From NCBI RefSeq assembly GCF_014196255.1, contig NZ_JACIDH010000012.1, positions 29,992 to 93,991 of the forward strand: a DNA stretch of 64,000 nucleotides. Reading direction: 5' to 3'. A program made the position numbers and the translations under genes. The notes below the pieces were generated by a model, which was not told where the DNA came from, made no database searches, and saw nothing but the letters and a program-made list of their open reading frames with translations. Origin of the DNA: Sphingomonas pseudosanguinis (GTDB lineage: Bacteria; Pseudomonadota; Alphaproteobacteria; Sphingomonadales; Sphingomonadaceae). Of this stretch, positions 45,404 through 54,366 are shown in pieces. The first letter of the stretch is position 1, and the number at the start of each line of letters is the position of its first letter.

Positions 45404-45886
45404 TTAGCCGGTTCCACCTGAGACATCAGGAGCCACTTTGGGGTCCGGGTCCTGCGCCTTGCCGGTCGCGGGTGCCACCTTCTGGCTCGGCATAGCGGTG
45501 AGATAAGCAACGATCGCATCGACGTCCTTCTCGGCCACTGGCGCCTTGTACACCTCACGCATCTTGGTGACGGTCGCCTTCCACTGGTCCGCCGATAGCG
45601 CAGGCTGAGTTAGCGCCATGCTGGCCGAGTGGCACGAAGTGCAGTTGGCGTTGATGACGTCGGCGTGCGGACCATCGGGGTAGGTAGCGTCATCGACCGG
45701 CAGGTCGACGCTGGTCGAGGCGAGCGAAAAGCCGCGGGCTGAGACGCTGGTGGGCGGTGCCGGCTCGGATGTCTCGGAGATCGGGGCAGGCGCCTTGCGG
45801 CTGCTCGGCGCCCCGATCGAGACGAGGATAATGCCGGTCAGGCCGATCAGGCCAGCGGCCATGATGCCGGGAGACGGGGTCTTCAT
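45404..45886 (-). CDS. sorB: Mono-haem cytochrome c, probable electron acceptor of the sulfite dehydrogenase
   Basis: 160 residues with an N-terminal membrane segment/signal (residues 8-26), a Pro/Ser-rich linker, and one haem site CTSCH near residue 82. The Met ligand is likely the one in LTAMPSQKV near 132. GAG-GAG-type ribosome site before ATG 45886. It lies 12 bases after the SorA-like gene and is the expected SorB partner that takes electrons from sulfite oxidation in the periplasm. Confidence 0.85.
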   Translation of the reverse strand: MKTPSPGIMAAGLIGLTGIILVSIGAPSSRKAPAPISETSEPAPPTSVSARGFSLASTSVDLPVDDATYPDGPHADVINANCTSCHSASMALTQPALSADQWKATVTKMREVYKAPVAEKDVDAIVAYLTAMPSQKVAPATGKAQDPDPKVAPDVSGGTG

Positions 45887-45898
45887 GCTACTCGCTCC

Positions 45899-47134
45899 TC
45901 AGGCCGCGATGATGGTGGTGGTCTCGATATTGCCGCGCATGAACCCGCCCGGGTTCCAGATCGGCTTCATCGGCTGGGCGACACCGTTGGTGTTCCAGCA
46001 GCGCACCATGATCGGGTTGGCACCGCGTCGCAGCGGCACGCGACCATCCCACCGACGGAAGCTGTACCTGCCCTCGTCCGCTCCGAGCGTCGTCCTGTAC
46101 CAGGTGCGGCCTCCGTCCGACGATACATCGACCTTGGCGACGCCGCAGTCGCCGCCCATCGCGATGCCGCCGACCGGGATCGATGCCTCATAGGCTATCG
46201 TCTGGCCATCGGGCAGGCTGGTCATCCAGCTGCGCGGGATCATGCGGTTGATGGGGACAGTCGGGAAGTCTCTGGCGCCGGGCGCGACATTCGCGCCCGG
46301 CGTCGCGGGGATCTTGTAGGCCTTGGCCATCCAATACTGGTCGTCGGGGCCGGGCAGTACCTCGATCGAGTTCAGCATCTTGACCCAATAGGTCGAGTAC
46401 CAGCCCGGCACGATCAGCCGGCAGGGAAAGCCATTGAGGAGCGGCAGCTGCTCGCCGTTCATGCCGAAGGCGATCATCACTTCGCCGTCGCGGGCATGGT
46501 CGATGTCGAGCGCCTTCTCAAAGTCAGGGGCGCCCGCCACGACCGGTTGATCGAGCGCACCGAAGCGCACCTGCACCGCGCCTGTCTTGACCCCGGCGAG
46601 GTCGAGCACGTCGCGCAGGCGCACACCGAGCCATTTGGCATTGCCCATCGCGCCGTTGCCCCATTGCGCGCCGGCAACACGTGGCTGGAACAGCCCACGG
46701 CTGTTTCCCGAGCATTGGTTGACCGCCGCCATCTCGACCCGCGGCAGGCGCAGCAGCTGGGCGAGGCTGATCGACAGCGGTCGGTTGACGTGGCCGAAGA
46801 CGTTGAGGCGGAAAGTCTCGACATCGATCGAGGTCGGGATGTCGGCCCAGTGCCAGCGGACGAAGAACTGGTCGTTGGGCGTGAACACCGACTTGTCGAA
46901 CACGTCCATCGGCGTTTCCAGCAAGGGCGGATGGATACGCTGGAGGATCATGCTGCCCTTGCCGGGAAAGGCGCTGGTCATCGGCCGTTCGGCATTGCCG
47001 CCAGGCAGCTTCAGGTCGACGAGCTGCTGCGCCAGTGCCGGCGCGGCGGCAAGGCCGGCGGTACCGAGCGCGGCATGCCTGAGAAAGCGGCGACGGCTGG
47101 TCTCACTCGCCAGTCCGGCGTCGAAATTGTCCAT
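45899..47134 (-). CDS. sorA: Sulfite dehydrogenase molybdenum subunit (SorA type), Tat-exported
   Basis: 411 residues from ATG 47134 (AGGAG upstream). Tat leader SRRRFLRHAALGTAGLAAAPALA (14-35). The molybdopterin domain has the Mo-ligand Cys in AAVNQCSGNSRGLFQPR near 136 and the usual GVRLRDVLDLAGV and FGMNGEQLPLLNGFPCRLIVPGWY segments. The C-terminal dimer domain contains WTSL...VPLRRGANPI. It oxidises sulfite to sulfate and hands electrons to the cytochrome encoded next. This completes the sulfide-to-sulfate route started by SQR and the MBL dioxygenases. Confidence 0.92.
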   Translation of the reverse strand: MDNFDAGLASETSRRRFLRHAALGTAGLAAAPALAQQLVDLKLPGGNAERPMTSAFPGKGSMILQRIHPPLLETPMDVFDKSVFTPNDQFFVRWHWADIPTSIDVETFRLNVFGHVNRPLSISLAQLLRLPRVEMAAVNQCSGNSRGLFQPRVAGAQWGNGAMGNAKWLGVRLRDVLDLAGVKTGAVQVRFGALDQPVVAGAPDFEKALDIDHARDGEVMIAFGMNGEQLPLLNGFPCRLIVPGWYSTYWVKMLNSIEVLPGPDDQYWMAKAYKIPATPGANVAPGARDFPTVPINRMIPRSWMTSLPDGQTIAYEASIPVGGIAMGGDCGVAKVDVSSDGGRTWYRTTLGADEGRYSFRRWDGRVPLRRGANPIMVRCWNTNGVAQPMKPIWNPGGFMRGNIETTTIIAA

Positions 47135-47223
47135 GACAAGGCTCTCCTGTGGCCAGCCACGCTGGCGGATCGAAGGGGCGTTTGGCAAGTGATCGGACCG
47201 ACTGATCCGATCATCATGGCGGA

Positions 47224-48375
47224 TCAGTTCGGGGTGGCGATGCAGGGTGAGACGAACAGGTTGCCGCGCCATGCGCCGGCCAGCGTCTTGGCGCCGACGA
47301 GCAGCCACATCGCCGCAAGCGCGACTGTCAGCACCGTGCCGACGAAACTGAAGAAACCGAGGTTCAGCGTCGTGCCTAGGCGGAAGGTGGCGACGGTGTA
47401 GACGCCGAGCGGAAAGGTATAGCCCCACCAGCCCAGGTTGAACGGGACGCCGGCGCGCCAGTAGCGGATGGTGATGAGCGTCGCGAGCGCCAGCCACCAC
47501 AGGCCGAAGCCCCACAGGCAGAGTCCGGCCACAACGCCGATCCCTTGCGCGACGGTACCGACACCGGCCAGCCCGTGCGCCGCGAGGATCGCCGGCGCGT
47601 CCGCCCCGAGCACCAGCATGCCCAGAGCACCCGTGCCGATCGGTCCCAGCGCCAGCCAGGAGGACGCCGCCATGCTCTCATGCGGCAGCTTGTGGAGCGC
47701 CATGCGCAGGATGAGGATGGCGAGGATGCCGAACGCGACCGGCACCGAATAGGCCCACAGCACATAGGAGGTCGCAAGCGTGACTAGCTGCGCGTGAGGA
47801 TCGGTCAGATGCGGCGCGAGCAGCCCGCCGCTGGCGCCCGCCACTTCGGCAGCGACGACCGGCAGCAGCCATACCGCGGTCATGCCGTCCAGGCTGTGCT
47901 CGTGACGGGTGAACATCATGTACGGGATCAGCACGCCACAGGCGAGCGACATGGCGACGTCGATCCACCACAGGACGTGTGCGACCGGTACGATGCCATT
48001 CCCGAACCGTGCGATGCCGAAGGCGAGGCAGCCGTTGATGATCGTCGCGAGGCCCATCGGGATGGTGCCGATGAACATCGACACGGTGTTATGCCCGAAG
48101 ATGCGCCGCGCCTCGTGCCCGAACATCGCCCAGCGCGCGCCATAAAGGCCGGCGAACAGCGCAAAGAGTGCGATATTGAAGAACCACAACACCTCGCCAA
48201 CGGGTTTGAGCGAAGGCCCGATGCCGGGCACCTGCGGCAGCGCGAGGGCAAGGATGCCCGTGCCCATCGTCGCGGCGAACCAGTTGGGCGTGAACTGACG
48301 GATCATCTCGCGGGGATGATCGAGCCGGCTGAGCGGCTTGAGGCCGCCAAGAACGGAGTGCGTGTCGGCAGTCAT
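47224..48375 (-). CDS. TDT/SLAC1-family exporter, probably for sulfite
   Basis: 383 residues and ten membrane helices. The N-terminal FTPNWFAATMGTGILALAL and the later WWGYTFPLGVYTVAT segments are typical of the TehA/SLAC1/Ssu1 family. Fungal Ssu1 exports sulfite; the setting between SorA and a LysR regulator with a second sulfite oxidase next door supports sulfite here too. Its start overlaps the LysR stop (ATGA), so the regulator and exporter are made together. Annotated relatives are often called C4-dicarboxylate/malic acid transporter. Confidence 0.87.
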   Translation of the reverse strand: MTADTHSVLGGLKPLSRLDHPREMIRQFTPNWFAATMGTGILALALPQVPGIGPSLKPVGEVLWFFNIALFALFAGLYGARWAMFGHEARRIFGHNTVSMFIGTIPMGLATIINGCLAFGIARFGNGIVPVAHVLWWIDVAMSLACGVLIPYMMFTRHEHSLDGMTAVWLLPVVAAEVAGASGGLLAPHLTDPHAQLVTLATSYVLWAYSVPVAFGILAILILRMALHKLPHESMAASSWLALGPIGTGALGMLVLGADAPAILAAHGLAGVGTVAQGIGVVAGLCLWGFGLWWLALATLITIRYWRAGVPFNLGWWGYTFPLGVYTVATFRLGTTLNLGFFSFVGTVLTVALAAMWLLVGAKTLAGAWRGNLFVSPCIATPN

Positions 48376-49244
48376 GCGACCTGCTCCTTGATGAGGTCCG
48401 TCAGCGCGTCGGCCGCGCGGGTGCGATAGCGTTCCTTGTGGCGCAGCGCGTGAAAGGCGCGGTCGGGCAGCCCGAGCGGCAGCTCGACAAGGTCACCGGC
48501 CTTGAGCGCGCGCGCGACGACCAATCGCGACAAGACGGCAACGCCGGCACCCGCCTCGACGGCGGTGCGCACCGCCTCGTTGGACGGCAGCGTCATCGCT
48601 ATCGTCAGCTGGGCCGGATCAAACCCGCGCGTTCGCAGCACGTCCTCGAAGGTCGAGCGCGTACCCGATCCCAGCTCACGGACGATCCAGCGTTCAGTGC
48701 GCAGCCAGGCCTCGTCGACACGTTCGGCGTCCTCGCGGCCGACCAGCACCATCGGATCACGCCCGACGTTCCAGTGGGCGAGTGCCGGTTCGTCCACCTC
48801 GCCCTCGACAAAGCCGAGTTCCGCCGCGCCGCTCAGCACCTGCGCTGCCGCGCCTTCGGTGTTGTCGATCGCCAGTTCGACCGCGATCTGCGGGTGGCGT
48901 TCGTGGAAGGCGGCGAGCTTTGCCGGCAACCAGTAGCTCGCGATCGTCTGGCTGGCGACGATCCGCAATGAACCACGGGCAAGCCCGGCATAGTCCGCCA
49001 GCATCGTCTCGGCATGCGCTGCCCGCCCCAGCACCGCGCGCGCTTCCTCCAGAAAGCCGCGGCCTGCTTCGGTCAGCTGGATGCCACGCCCGACGCGGTG
49101 AAACAGAGGAACCCCGTAGCGCGCTTCGAGGGCAGCAATCGCGCCGGAGGCAGCGGACTGCGTGACGTTCAGCACCTCCGCTGCCTTGGTAACGTGTTCG
49201 CGCTCGGCGACACCGACGAAGATTCTGAGCTGCTCCAGGGTCAT
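48372..49244 (-). CDS. LysR-family transcriptional regulator
   Basis: 290 residues from ATG 49244. The helix-turn-helix MTLEQLRIFVGVAEREHVTKAAEVLNVTQSAAS is followed by a linker and a periplasmic-binding-like effector domain (about 90-290). CysB-like regulators of this type sense sulfur metabolites. The gene is divergent from the second sulfite oxidase gene (49391) across 146 bases and co-transcribed with the exporter, so it probably controls both. It resembles the regulator found beside sulfite exporter genes elsewhere. Confidence 0.88.
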   Translation of the reverse strand: MTLEQLRIFVGVAEREHVTKAAEVLNVTQSAASGAIAALEARYGVPLFHRVGRGIQLTEAGRGFLEEARAVLGRAAHAETMLADYAGLARGSLRIVASQTIASYWLPAKLAAFHERHPQIAVELAIDNTEGAAAQVLSGAAELGFVEGEVDEPALAHWNVGRDPMVLVGREDAERVDEAWLRTERWIVRELGSGTRSTFEDVLRTRGFDPAQLTIAMTLPSNEAVRTAVEAGAGVAVLSRLVVARALKAGDLVELPLGLPDRAFHALRHKERYRTRAADALTDLIKEQVA

Positions 49245-49390
49245 GCAGCTTATATCGCGCAATCTGATCGATACGACCAACCGTTTGATCTGCTCATTCC
49301 AATCTGGATATCGGAACGATCGGTAATCCTTCGTCTGTGATGGTCTTGAAGACTTGAAGCGATCCGCGCGCTTGCGGCGTTTGTTCGTCC

Positions 49391-50458
49391 ATGACCGATA
49401 TGATCGAGCGCAAATCCGATCCCTACAACGCCGAGCCGACGCCCGGCGCGCTGATCGAGCGGTTCCTGACGCCGCAGGCGCTGTTCTATGTGCGCAGCCA
49501 TGGTGCGGTGCCTGATCTGCCTGCCGATCATCGGATCGAAGTGAGCGGGACGGGCATGGCGAGCCGCTCCTTCTCGGTGGAGGAGCTGAAGAGGACGTTT
49601 GCCACGCGCACGGTGACGGCAGTTCTCCAGTGCGCCGGCAACCGGCGCACGGATCTCCAGCAGGTCGCCAAAACGTCCGGCGACCCGTGGGACGTGGGCG
49701 CGATCGGCAATGCAGAGTGGACCGGCGTACGCCTGGCCGATGTGCTCGATGCGGTCGGCGCACCTGATGCGTCCGACCTGTTCGTGGCGTTCACCGGCGC
49801 GGACGAGGTGGACGTGGAGGGCGAGGAAGCCTTGTTCGGGGTATCGATCGCCATGAGCAAGGCGCGGCAGCCCGACGTCCTCCTCGTCTGGGCGATGAAC
49901 GGCGAGCCGCTGACGCCCGAACACGGCGCACCGCTCCGCATGGTGGTGCCGGGCTATGCCGGCGTGCGCAGCGCCAAATGGCTGACACGGATCGAGGTGC
50001 GAGACATGCCTTCCGACGCACCGATCCAGGCGCACGACTACAAGCTGTTTCCCGCCGATGTGACGAGCGACACCGTCGACTGGAGCCGGGGTCTGACCAT
50101 CAATGCCATGCCGCTCAACGCCGCGATCTGCGTGCCCGGCTCTGGCGAAAGCCTGCCGGCCGGGGAGGTGCGGATCGAGGGCTATGCCATCGCCTATGAT
50201 CGCCGCGTCTCTCGGGTCGAAGTGTCGGTAAACGGTGGTCGCGAGTGGCAACAGGCGACGTTCGCCGATGATCCGGAGACGCACTGGGGTTGGCGGCGCT
50301 GGACCCTCGACGCCACGCTTGCCAAAGGTCGCCAGCACCTTGTCGTGCGCGCCTTCGACGGGGCTGGACAGGGACAGCCCGAACGGCCGGACACGATGTG
50401 GAACTTCGCCGGATATCTGTGCACCGCCTGGCATCACGTCCACGTGCTGGTCGAATGA
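49391..50458 (+). CDS. Sulfite oxidase-like molybdoenzyme, cytoplasmic
   Basis: 355 residues without any signal peptide. The Moco domain shows VTAVLQCAGNRRTDLQQV (Mo-ligand Cys near 79), GVRLADVLDAVGAP and LLVWAMNGEPLTPEHGAPLRMVVPGYAG. The C-terminal immunoglobulin-like dimer domain includes EVSVNGGREWQQATF and WRRWTLDATL. This is the plant/animal sulfite-oxidase layout lacking a haem domain. A second, cytoplasmic sulfite-oxidising enzyme next to the periplasmic SorA is unusual. The next gene starts within its stop (ATGA). Confidence 0.88.
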   Translation: MTDMIERKSDPYNAEPTPGALIERFLTPQALFYVRSHGAVPDLPADHRIEVSGTGMASRSFSVEELKRTFATRTVTAVLQCAGNRRTDLQQVAKTSGDPWDVGAIGNAEWTGVRLADVLDAVGAPDASDLFVAFTGADEVDVEGEEALFGVSIAMSKARQPDVLLVWAMNGEPLTPEHGAPLRMVVPGYAGVRSAKWLTRIEVRDMPSDAPIQAHDYKLFPADVTSDTVDWSRGLTINAMPLNAAICVPGSGESLPAGEVRIEGYAIAYDRRVSRVEVSVNGGREWQQATFADDPETHWGWRRWTLDATLAKGRQHLVVRAFDGAGQGQPERPDTMWNFAGYLCTAWHHVHVLVE

Positions 50459-50967
50459 TCGAAGCGTCAGCGGCATCGGACATCGGCTTCTGGATCGATG
50501 CGATCGGGCGGCTGGTGGTGGCGACCGCGGCCGGGATGGTGCTCGGCTGGGAACGCTCGCGCGAGAACCGGCAGATCATGGGCTTGCGAACGCTGGGTCT
50601 GGTCGGTCTGGCGAGCTGCATCGCCGTGCAGGCGGTCGTGCATAGTGGCCTGCCAAATGTAAACGCCGACGCCGCAGGGCGGGCGATGCAGGGCATTCTG
50701 ACAGGCGTCGGTTTCATCGGTGCCGGCGCGGTGCTGCGGGTCGGCCAGGGTCAGGAAGTGCATGGATTGGCGACCGCCGCGTGCATCTGGGTGACGGCCA
50801 CGATCGGCGCGGCAGCAGGGTTGGCGGTGTGGCCGCTCATCATCGGCGGGGTGAGCCTTGCAATGCTCGTCCTGTTCGTCGGCGCGCCGCTGGAACGCCG
50901 CATCCGCGAGCGAGCCCGTCTGACGCCGGCCGAGACCGACAGGAAGGATGTCGAGCGCAAGCCGTGA
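50455..50967 (+). CDS. MgtC/SapB-family membrane protein
   Basis: 170 residues. About four to five membrane helices with the family segments GMVLGWERSRENR, MGLRTLGLVGLASC and GVGFIGAGAVLRVGQGQEVHGLATAACIWVTA. MgtC proteins affect Mg2+ homeostasis and ATP synthase activity; the short form here lacks the C-terminal ACT-like domain. Coupled to the sulfite oxidase gene by an ATGA overlap, though no functional link is known. Confidence 0.88.
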   Translation: MIEASAASDIGFWIDAIGRLVVATAAGMVLGWERSRENRQIMGLRTLGLVGLASCIAVQAVVHSGLPNVNADAAGRAMQGILTGVGFIGAGAVLRVGQGQEVHGLATAACIWVTATIGAAAGLAVWPLIIGGVSLAMLVLFVGAPLERRIRERARLTPAETDRKDVERKP

Positions 50968-51018
50968 TCGCGCTGGACCGCCCGGTGCCCGTCGGCGCCG
51001 GGAGGCGGCAAGGCGCTA

Positions 51019-51789
51019 TCAGGACACAAGCGCGGCATCTGCCTGACGCCGGACTTCATCGGCGATCGGATGCAGTTCGGCCGCGGGTCGCTCGCCCACC
51101 ACACTATAGCCGATCCCGTCGACCGCCCATGTGACCCGGCCCATGGTCCCGCTGGACGTGCTGGTCATGCTCGCAGTCTTGTCGATCTGCATGGGCCTCG
51201 TCAGCACCGCAAGTTTCGACGCTTGCGGTCCGTCGTAGAGGAGCAGTGCCGCAGGGCCATGGGGCGTCGCGACCAGTCGCCCCCCGCCATAGCGATAGCC
51301 GGCCGTGCTGAGGTCCGGGATCGTGACGCGCTCACCCAATCGAGCGGAGGTCCATCGGATCAGCATGTCGCGCTGGTCGGGGCCGATCTCCGCCGGTCGT
51401 ATCCGGTCGGCGGCATAGACACGGAAATTATCACTCGCCTCGTTGGCCAGCGCCGCGATGCCCGCGCGGGGTTCGCCGCTCCACCGCGCGCTCGACCAGC
51501 CACCGCCAAACCCCAACGCCAGCAGAAGTGACGCGGCGATGGCGAGCTGCCAACGCGGTTGCCGTTGCCGTCCCCTGATCGCTGCCACGCGCATCGTCGC
51601 CGGGATCGGTTCATCCGCGACGGGGGCGAACAGGGATGCAAGGGCTCGCGCCTGCTCCGCCTGCTCTCGCACACGGGCATGCACGTCCGGCTGGCCTTCA
51701 AGATAGGCGTCGACCAGGCGCTGCCGCTCGGGCGACAGCCTGCCATCGATCCATGCGGCCAGATCGTCCTCGCCGATCGGGCTGGTCAT
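51019..51789 (-). CDS. Anti-sigma factor, membrane anchored
   Basis: 256 residues. The N-terminal 60 residues are a zinc-less anti-sigma domain (DDLAAWIDGRLSPERQRLVDAYLEGQP). One membrane helix follows at about 82-98 and a periplasmic beta-rich domain to the end. The start overlaps the sigma-factor stop (ATGA), the usual arrangement. It should hold the ECF sigma factor inactive until a periplasmic signal arrives. Confidence 0.87.
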   Translation of the reverse strand: MTSPIGEDDLAAWIDGRLSPERQRLVDAYLEGQPDVHARVREQAEQARALASLFAPVADEPIPATMRVAAIRGRQRQPRWQLAIAASLLLALGFGGGWSSARWSGEPRAGIAALANEASDNFRVYAADRIRPAEIGPDQRDMLIRWTSARLGERVTIPDLSTAGYRYGGGRLVATPHGPAALLLYDGPQASKLAVLTRPMQIDKTASMTSTSSGTMGRVTWAVDGIGYSVVGERPAAELHPIADEVRRQADAALVS

Positions 51790-52295
51790 TGCACGCTCCT
51801 CAATCGCGGCCGTTCACCCTCCCGGAGGAGGGTCGCCAGACGGTCGCGCCCCCGCGATATGCGCGACATTACCGTGCCCAGCGGCACGCCGACTACGGCA
51901 GCGACCTCCGCATAGGGCAGGCCCTCGACCGAGACCAGGAGCAGCACCGTTCGCTGTTCTTCAGGCAACGCATCAAGCGCGCGCAGCAGGTCGCGGTGGT
52001 GCAGGCCTGTGTCCTGATCGGCCGGGCGGCCGAGCGCGGCGTCGTCCACGAGGTGGAGCGGAACCGCCGTACCTCGCCGGCTATGCTGCCGCTGATGATC
52101 GACCAACAAATTGTGCAGGATCGCATAGACCCACGGGCGGACCTCCGCACCCCGTCGCTGTCGCCAGCGCCCGACCGCGCGCTCCAGGCAATCCTGCACC
52201 ACGTCATCCGCCATCACCCGGTCGCGCAACCACGACCGGGCATAGCGGCGCAGCCCGGGGATCAGCGGTTCGATCGCGGCGGCAAGCGGGTCCAT
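51786..52295 (-). CDS. ECF RNA polymerase sigma factor
   Basis: 169 residues with region 2 (LRRYARSWLRDRVMADDVVQDCLERA, residues 15-42) and region 4 (LDALPEEQRTVLLLVSVEGLPYAEVAAVVGVPLGTVMSRISRGRDRL, residues 100-150). The order sigma, anti-sigma reads leftward after the propeller and DUF305 genes, so all four can form one transcript. Targets may include its own operon; no clear promoter pair was identified. Confidence 0.92.
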   Translation of the reverse strand: MDPLAAAIEPLIPGLRRYARSWLRDRVMADDVVQDCLERAVGRWRQRRGAEVRPWVYAILHNLLVDHQRQHSRRGTAVPLHLVDDAALGRPADQDTGLHHRDLLRALDALPEEQRTVLLLVSVEGLPYAEVAAVVGVPLGTVMSRISRGRDRLATLLREGERPRLRSVQ

Positions 52296-52296
52296 C

Positions 52297-53736
52297 TCAG
52301 TCGCGCTGCACCTGCACGATGCGCCCCGGCGCGCCGTTCACCACCTCCGCAACCGCCAGAAAGCGCCGGGGTGTCGCGGTGCTGCCCTGAACGATCTGGC
52401 GGATCGGACCCGATGCGTTGACGATCGCCGCACCTGCCGGGTTGCTCATGAAGTTCGCAAGCGGCTCTACAGCGCCGCTGCCGTCCGCATTGGCGGTCAG
52501 TACGAGCATGTAAGGCTTCTTGGGCTGCAAACCGGTAACGGCACTCTGCACGACCTGAATGATGCCCTGGTCGAAGAGGGTGATGCTGCTTGCCGTACCT
52601 TTGCCGCCAATCGGCCCCATGGTCAGATGCAGCGCCTTGCCCGCTGTGCCGAGCGGCTGGAGATTGTCGGTGCCGGGGCCTGTCGGAACTGCGTTCGACA
52701 CATAGGCGATCGCCTGCGGTGCCTGTCCGACCGGCACGGTAGCGACGACCGTGTTGCCGGCAGTGTCGATCGCGGCCAGCTCATCGGAATTCTCTAGCCC
52801 GACATAAACGCGCCGGCCGTCGCCCGATGGCCAAACACCGTGCGGCATCTTGCCGACCGGAATTGTTGCCACCGGCGTGAAGTCGGACGTGCGGAACACC
52901 TTGACCACATTCTCTCCGCCGACCGTCACATACGCGAACTGCCCCTTGGCCGTGCGGGCGAAATTGACATGGTTCGTGATAGGCCCGGTATCCAGCACCT
53001 TCAGGATCGCGAAGGGTGGCCGAGCATCGAATGCGACCGTCTTGCCGATGTCCTTCAGCGTAAACCACACTTGCTTGCCGTCCGGCGTCGCGGCGATGTT
53101 GGGGCAGAAGGGGCTTGGCTGCGCCACCTGTCCGACCTGCGCGTGGGTCGCGACATCGAACACAGCCAATACCGGATTGAACGAAGAGCAGACATAGCCG
53201 TACCGGCCATCGGGAGAGAAGATCGTCATGCCCGGACCACCGGGCGTCTTGATGCGCCCCGTCTCCTTGTACGTCGTGGGGTCGAGCACGGCGATATAAT
53301 CCTCGCCGCGGACCGTGACCCACACCTCCTTGCCGTCCGGCGTGAAGAACGCCTCGTGCGGACTGCGCCCGACATAGGTCGTGTGCTTGACGGTGTTGGT
53401 GGCGGTGTCGATCCACGACACGGCGTTCGATCCGATCGACACGACCGCCAAGGTCTTCCCGTCCGGCGAGAAGCCCAGGCCGTGAACCAGCACCTGTCCC
53501 TTGTAGAGCGGGGAGAAGTTCATCGGCTGGGGATCGCCGAGTTTGATGACGCCGAGCAGCCGGTTGTCGGCCGGGTCGGTCACCGACACCGTGTTGGAGA
53601 ATTGTTCAGACGCATAGACGCGGTCGCGGTGGCTGACGGGCATGTCCTTAGCGTTCCACGGCGCCTGCTGGGCCATGGCGAGGCCCGGTGCGGCGCTCAT
53701 CAGCAAGGCGGCCGAGCGCAGGATGGTCCGGATCAT
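52297..53736 (-). CDS. Exported YVTN beta-propeller repeat protein
   Basis: 479 residues with a signal peptide ending AMAQ (about residue 22). Repeated blades of about 42 residues follow the pattern FSPDGKTLAVV...VSWIDTATNTV, TPDGKEVWVT...IAVLDPTTYK, PVGKMPHGVWPSGDGRRVYVG...LAAIDTAGNTV. A C-terminal non-repeat domain (about 370-479) contains MLVLTANADGSGAVEPLANF. Propellers of this type occur in proteins for metal, redox or surface functions. The next gene is one base away. Confidence 0.87.
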   Translation of the reverse strand: MIRTILRSAALLMSAAPGLAMAQQAPWNAKDMPVSHRDRVYASEQFSNTVSVTDPADNRLLGVIKLGDPQPMNFSPLYKGQVLVHGLGFSPDGKTLAVVSIGSNAVSWIDTATNTVKHTTYVGRSPHEAFFTPDGKEVWVTVRGEDYIAVLDPTTYKETGRIKTPGGPGMTIFSPDGRYGYVCSSFNPVLAVFDVATHAQVGQVAQPSPFCPNIAATPDGKQVWFTLKDIGKTVAFDARPPFAILKVLDTGPITNHVNFARTAKGQFAYVTVGGENVVKVFRTSDFTPVATIPVGKMPHGVWPSGDGRRVYVGLENSDELAAIDTAGNTVVATVPVGQAPQAIAYVSNAVPTGPGTDNLQPLGTAGKALHLTMGPIGGKGTASSITLFDQGIIQVVQSAVTGLQPKKPYMLVLTANADGSGAVEPLANFMSNPAGAAIVNASGPIRQIVQGSTATPRRFLAVAEVVNGAPGRIVQVQRD

Positions 53737-53737
53737 G

Positions 53738-54121
53738 TCAGTGCTCCATAGGGCTATGGTGGTCGCCGCCCTGCGTCGGGGCTGGCGTCGAAGGCGGTAG
53801 CGGCTGGCCGATCGCCAGCTTCATGGCGGCGATCTCCTGCTGCTGATCGATGATGATTTCCTGCGCGATGCGCTTGAGCTGCTCGTTATGGCCGTAGCGC
53901 AGCTCCGCCACCGCCATATCGATGGCACCCTGATGATGCGGAAGCATCATCGCCACGAAGTCGCGGTCGACGTCACCGGACGGCTTGACCATCATGCCCG
54001 CCATCATCCGGTCCATCGCGACAGACATCATGGTAGCGTAGCCATCGGCGGGGGCGGCCGCGACTGCGCCGGTAAGTAGGGCCGAAGCCGTCAGACCCAG
54101 CATCCAATCTCGTCTACGCAT
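53738..54121 (-). CDS. DUF305-family exported protein
   Basis: 127 residues from ATG 54121 with a signal peptide (cleavage near residue 24, VAAAP). The DUF305 core has MMSVAMDRMMAGMM and FVAMMLPHHQGAIDMAVAELRYG, rich in Met and His, and the second repeat-like half AQEIIIDQQQEIAAMKL. DUF305 proteins are four-helix, ferritin-like proteins often near copper genes. Here it leads the propeller/sigma operon, so an envelope metal or redox stress response is likely (inference). Confidence 0.87.
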   Translation of the reverse strand: MRRRDWMLGLTASALLTGAVAAAPADGYATMMSVAMDRMMAGMMVKPSGDVDRDFVAMMLPHHQGAIDMAVAELRYGHNEQLKRIAQEIIIDQQQEIAAMKLAIGQPLPPSTPAPTQGGDHHSPMEH

Positions 54122-54237
54122 AAGCCTCCAGCGCATCGGTCTCGAAAGCGTAGACGATGCTCGTCGGGGTTTATTCCGTGGCCAAAGCCATTTTATCGGT
54201 CCTCACCAAAACGATAGTCTCATGCTTCTGCGGTTGG

Positions 54238-54266
54238 TTGACCGGGTCGCGGTCGGACAGCATATG
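54238..54266 (+). promoter_or_regulatory. Promoter of the fluoride-resistance operon
   Basis: TTGACC (54238-54243) and CATATG (54261-54266) with a 17-base spacer. A transcript started about 7 bases downstream would begin at the first base of the riboswitch, which supports the assignment. Confidence 0.6.
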
Positions 54267-54270
54267 CGCA

Positions 54271-54338
54271 GGCACGGCGATGGATTTCCGCCGGGCCATT
54301 CGGTCGAACCGCCCTCGCAAGGGCCGATGATTCCTACC
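54271..54338 (+). ncRNA. Fluoride riboswitch (crcB motif)
   Basis: The conserved elements occur in order: GGCGATGG (54276-54283), the closing TCCGCC (54287-54292), AACCGCCC (54307-54314), GGGC (54321-54324) and the terminal TGATGATTCCTAC-type segment (about 54327-54337, here CGATGATTCCTACC). This is the compact pseudoknotted fluoride aptamer. It lies directly before the CLC-F gene and ends about 28 bases from its start, so control of translation or elongation of the antiporter by fluoride is expected. Confidence 0.88.
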
Positions 54339-54366
54339 AGGCGCCGCAAGGCAGCAAGGAGGAATC

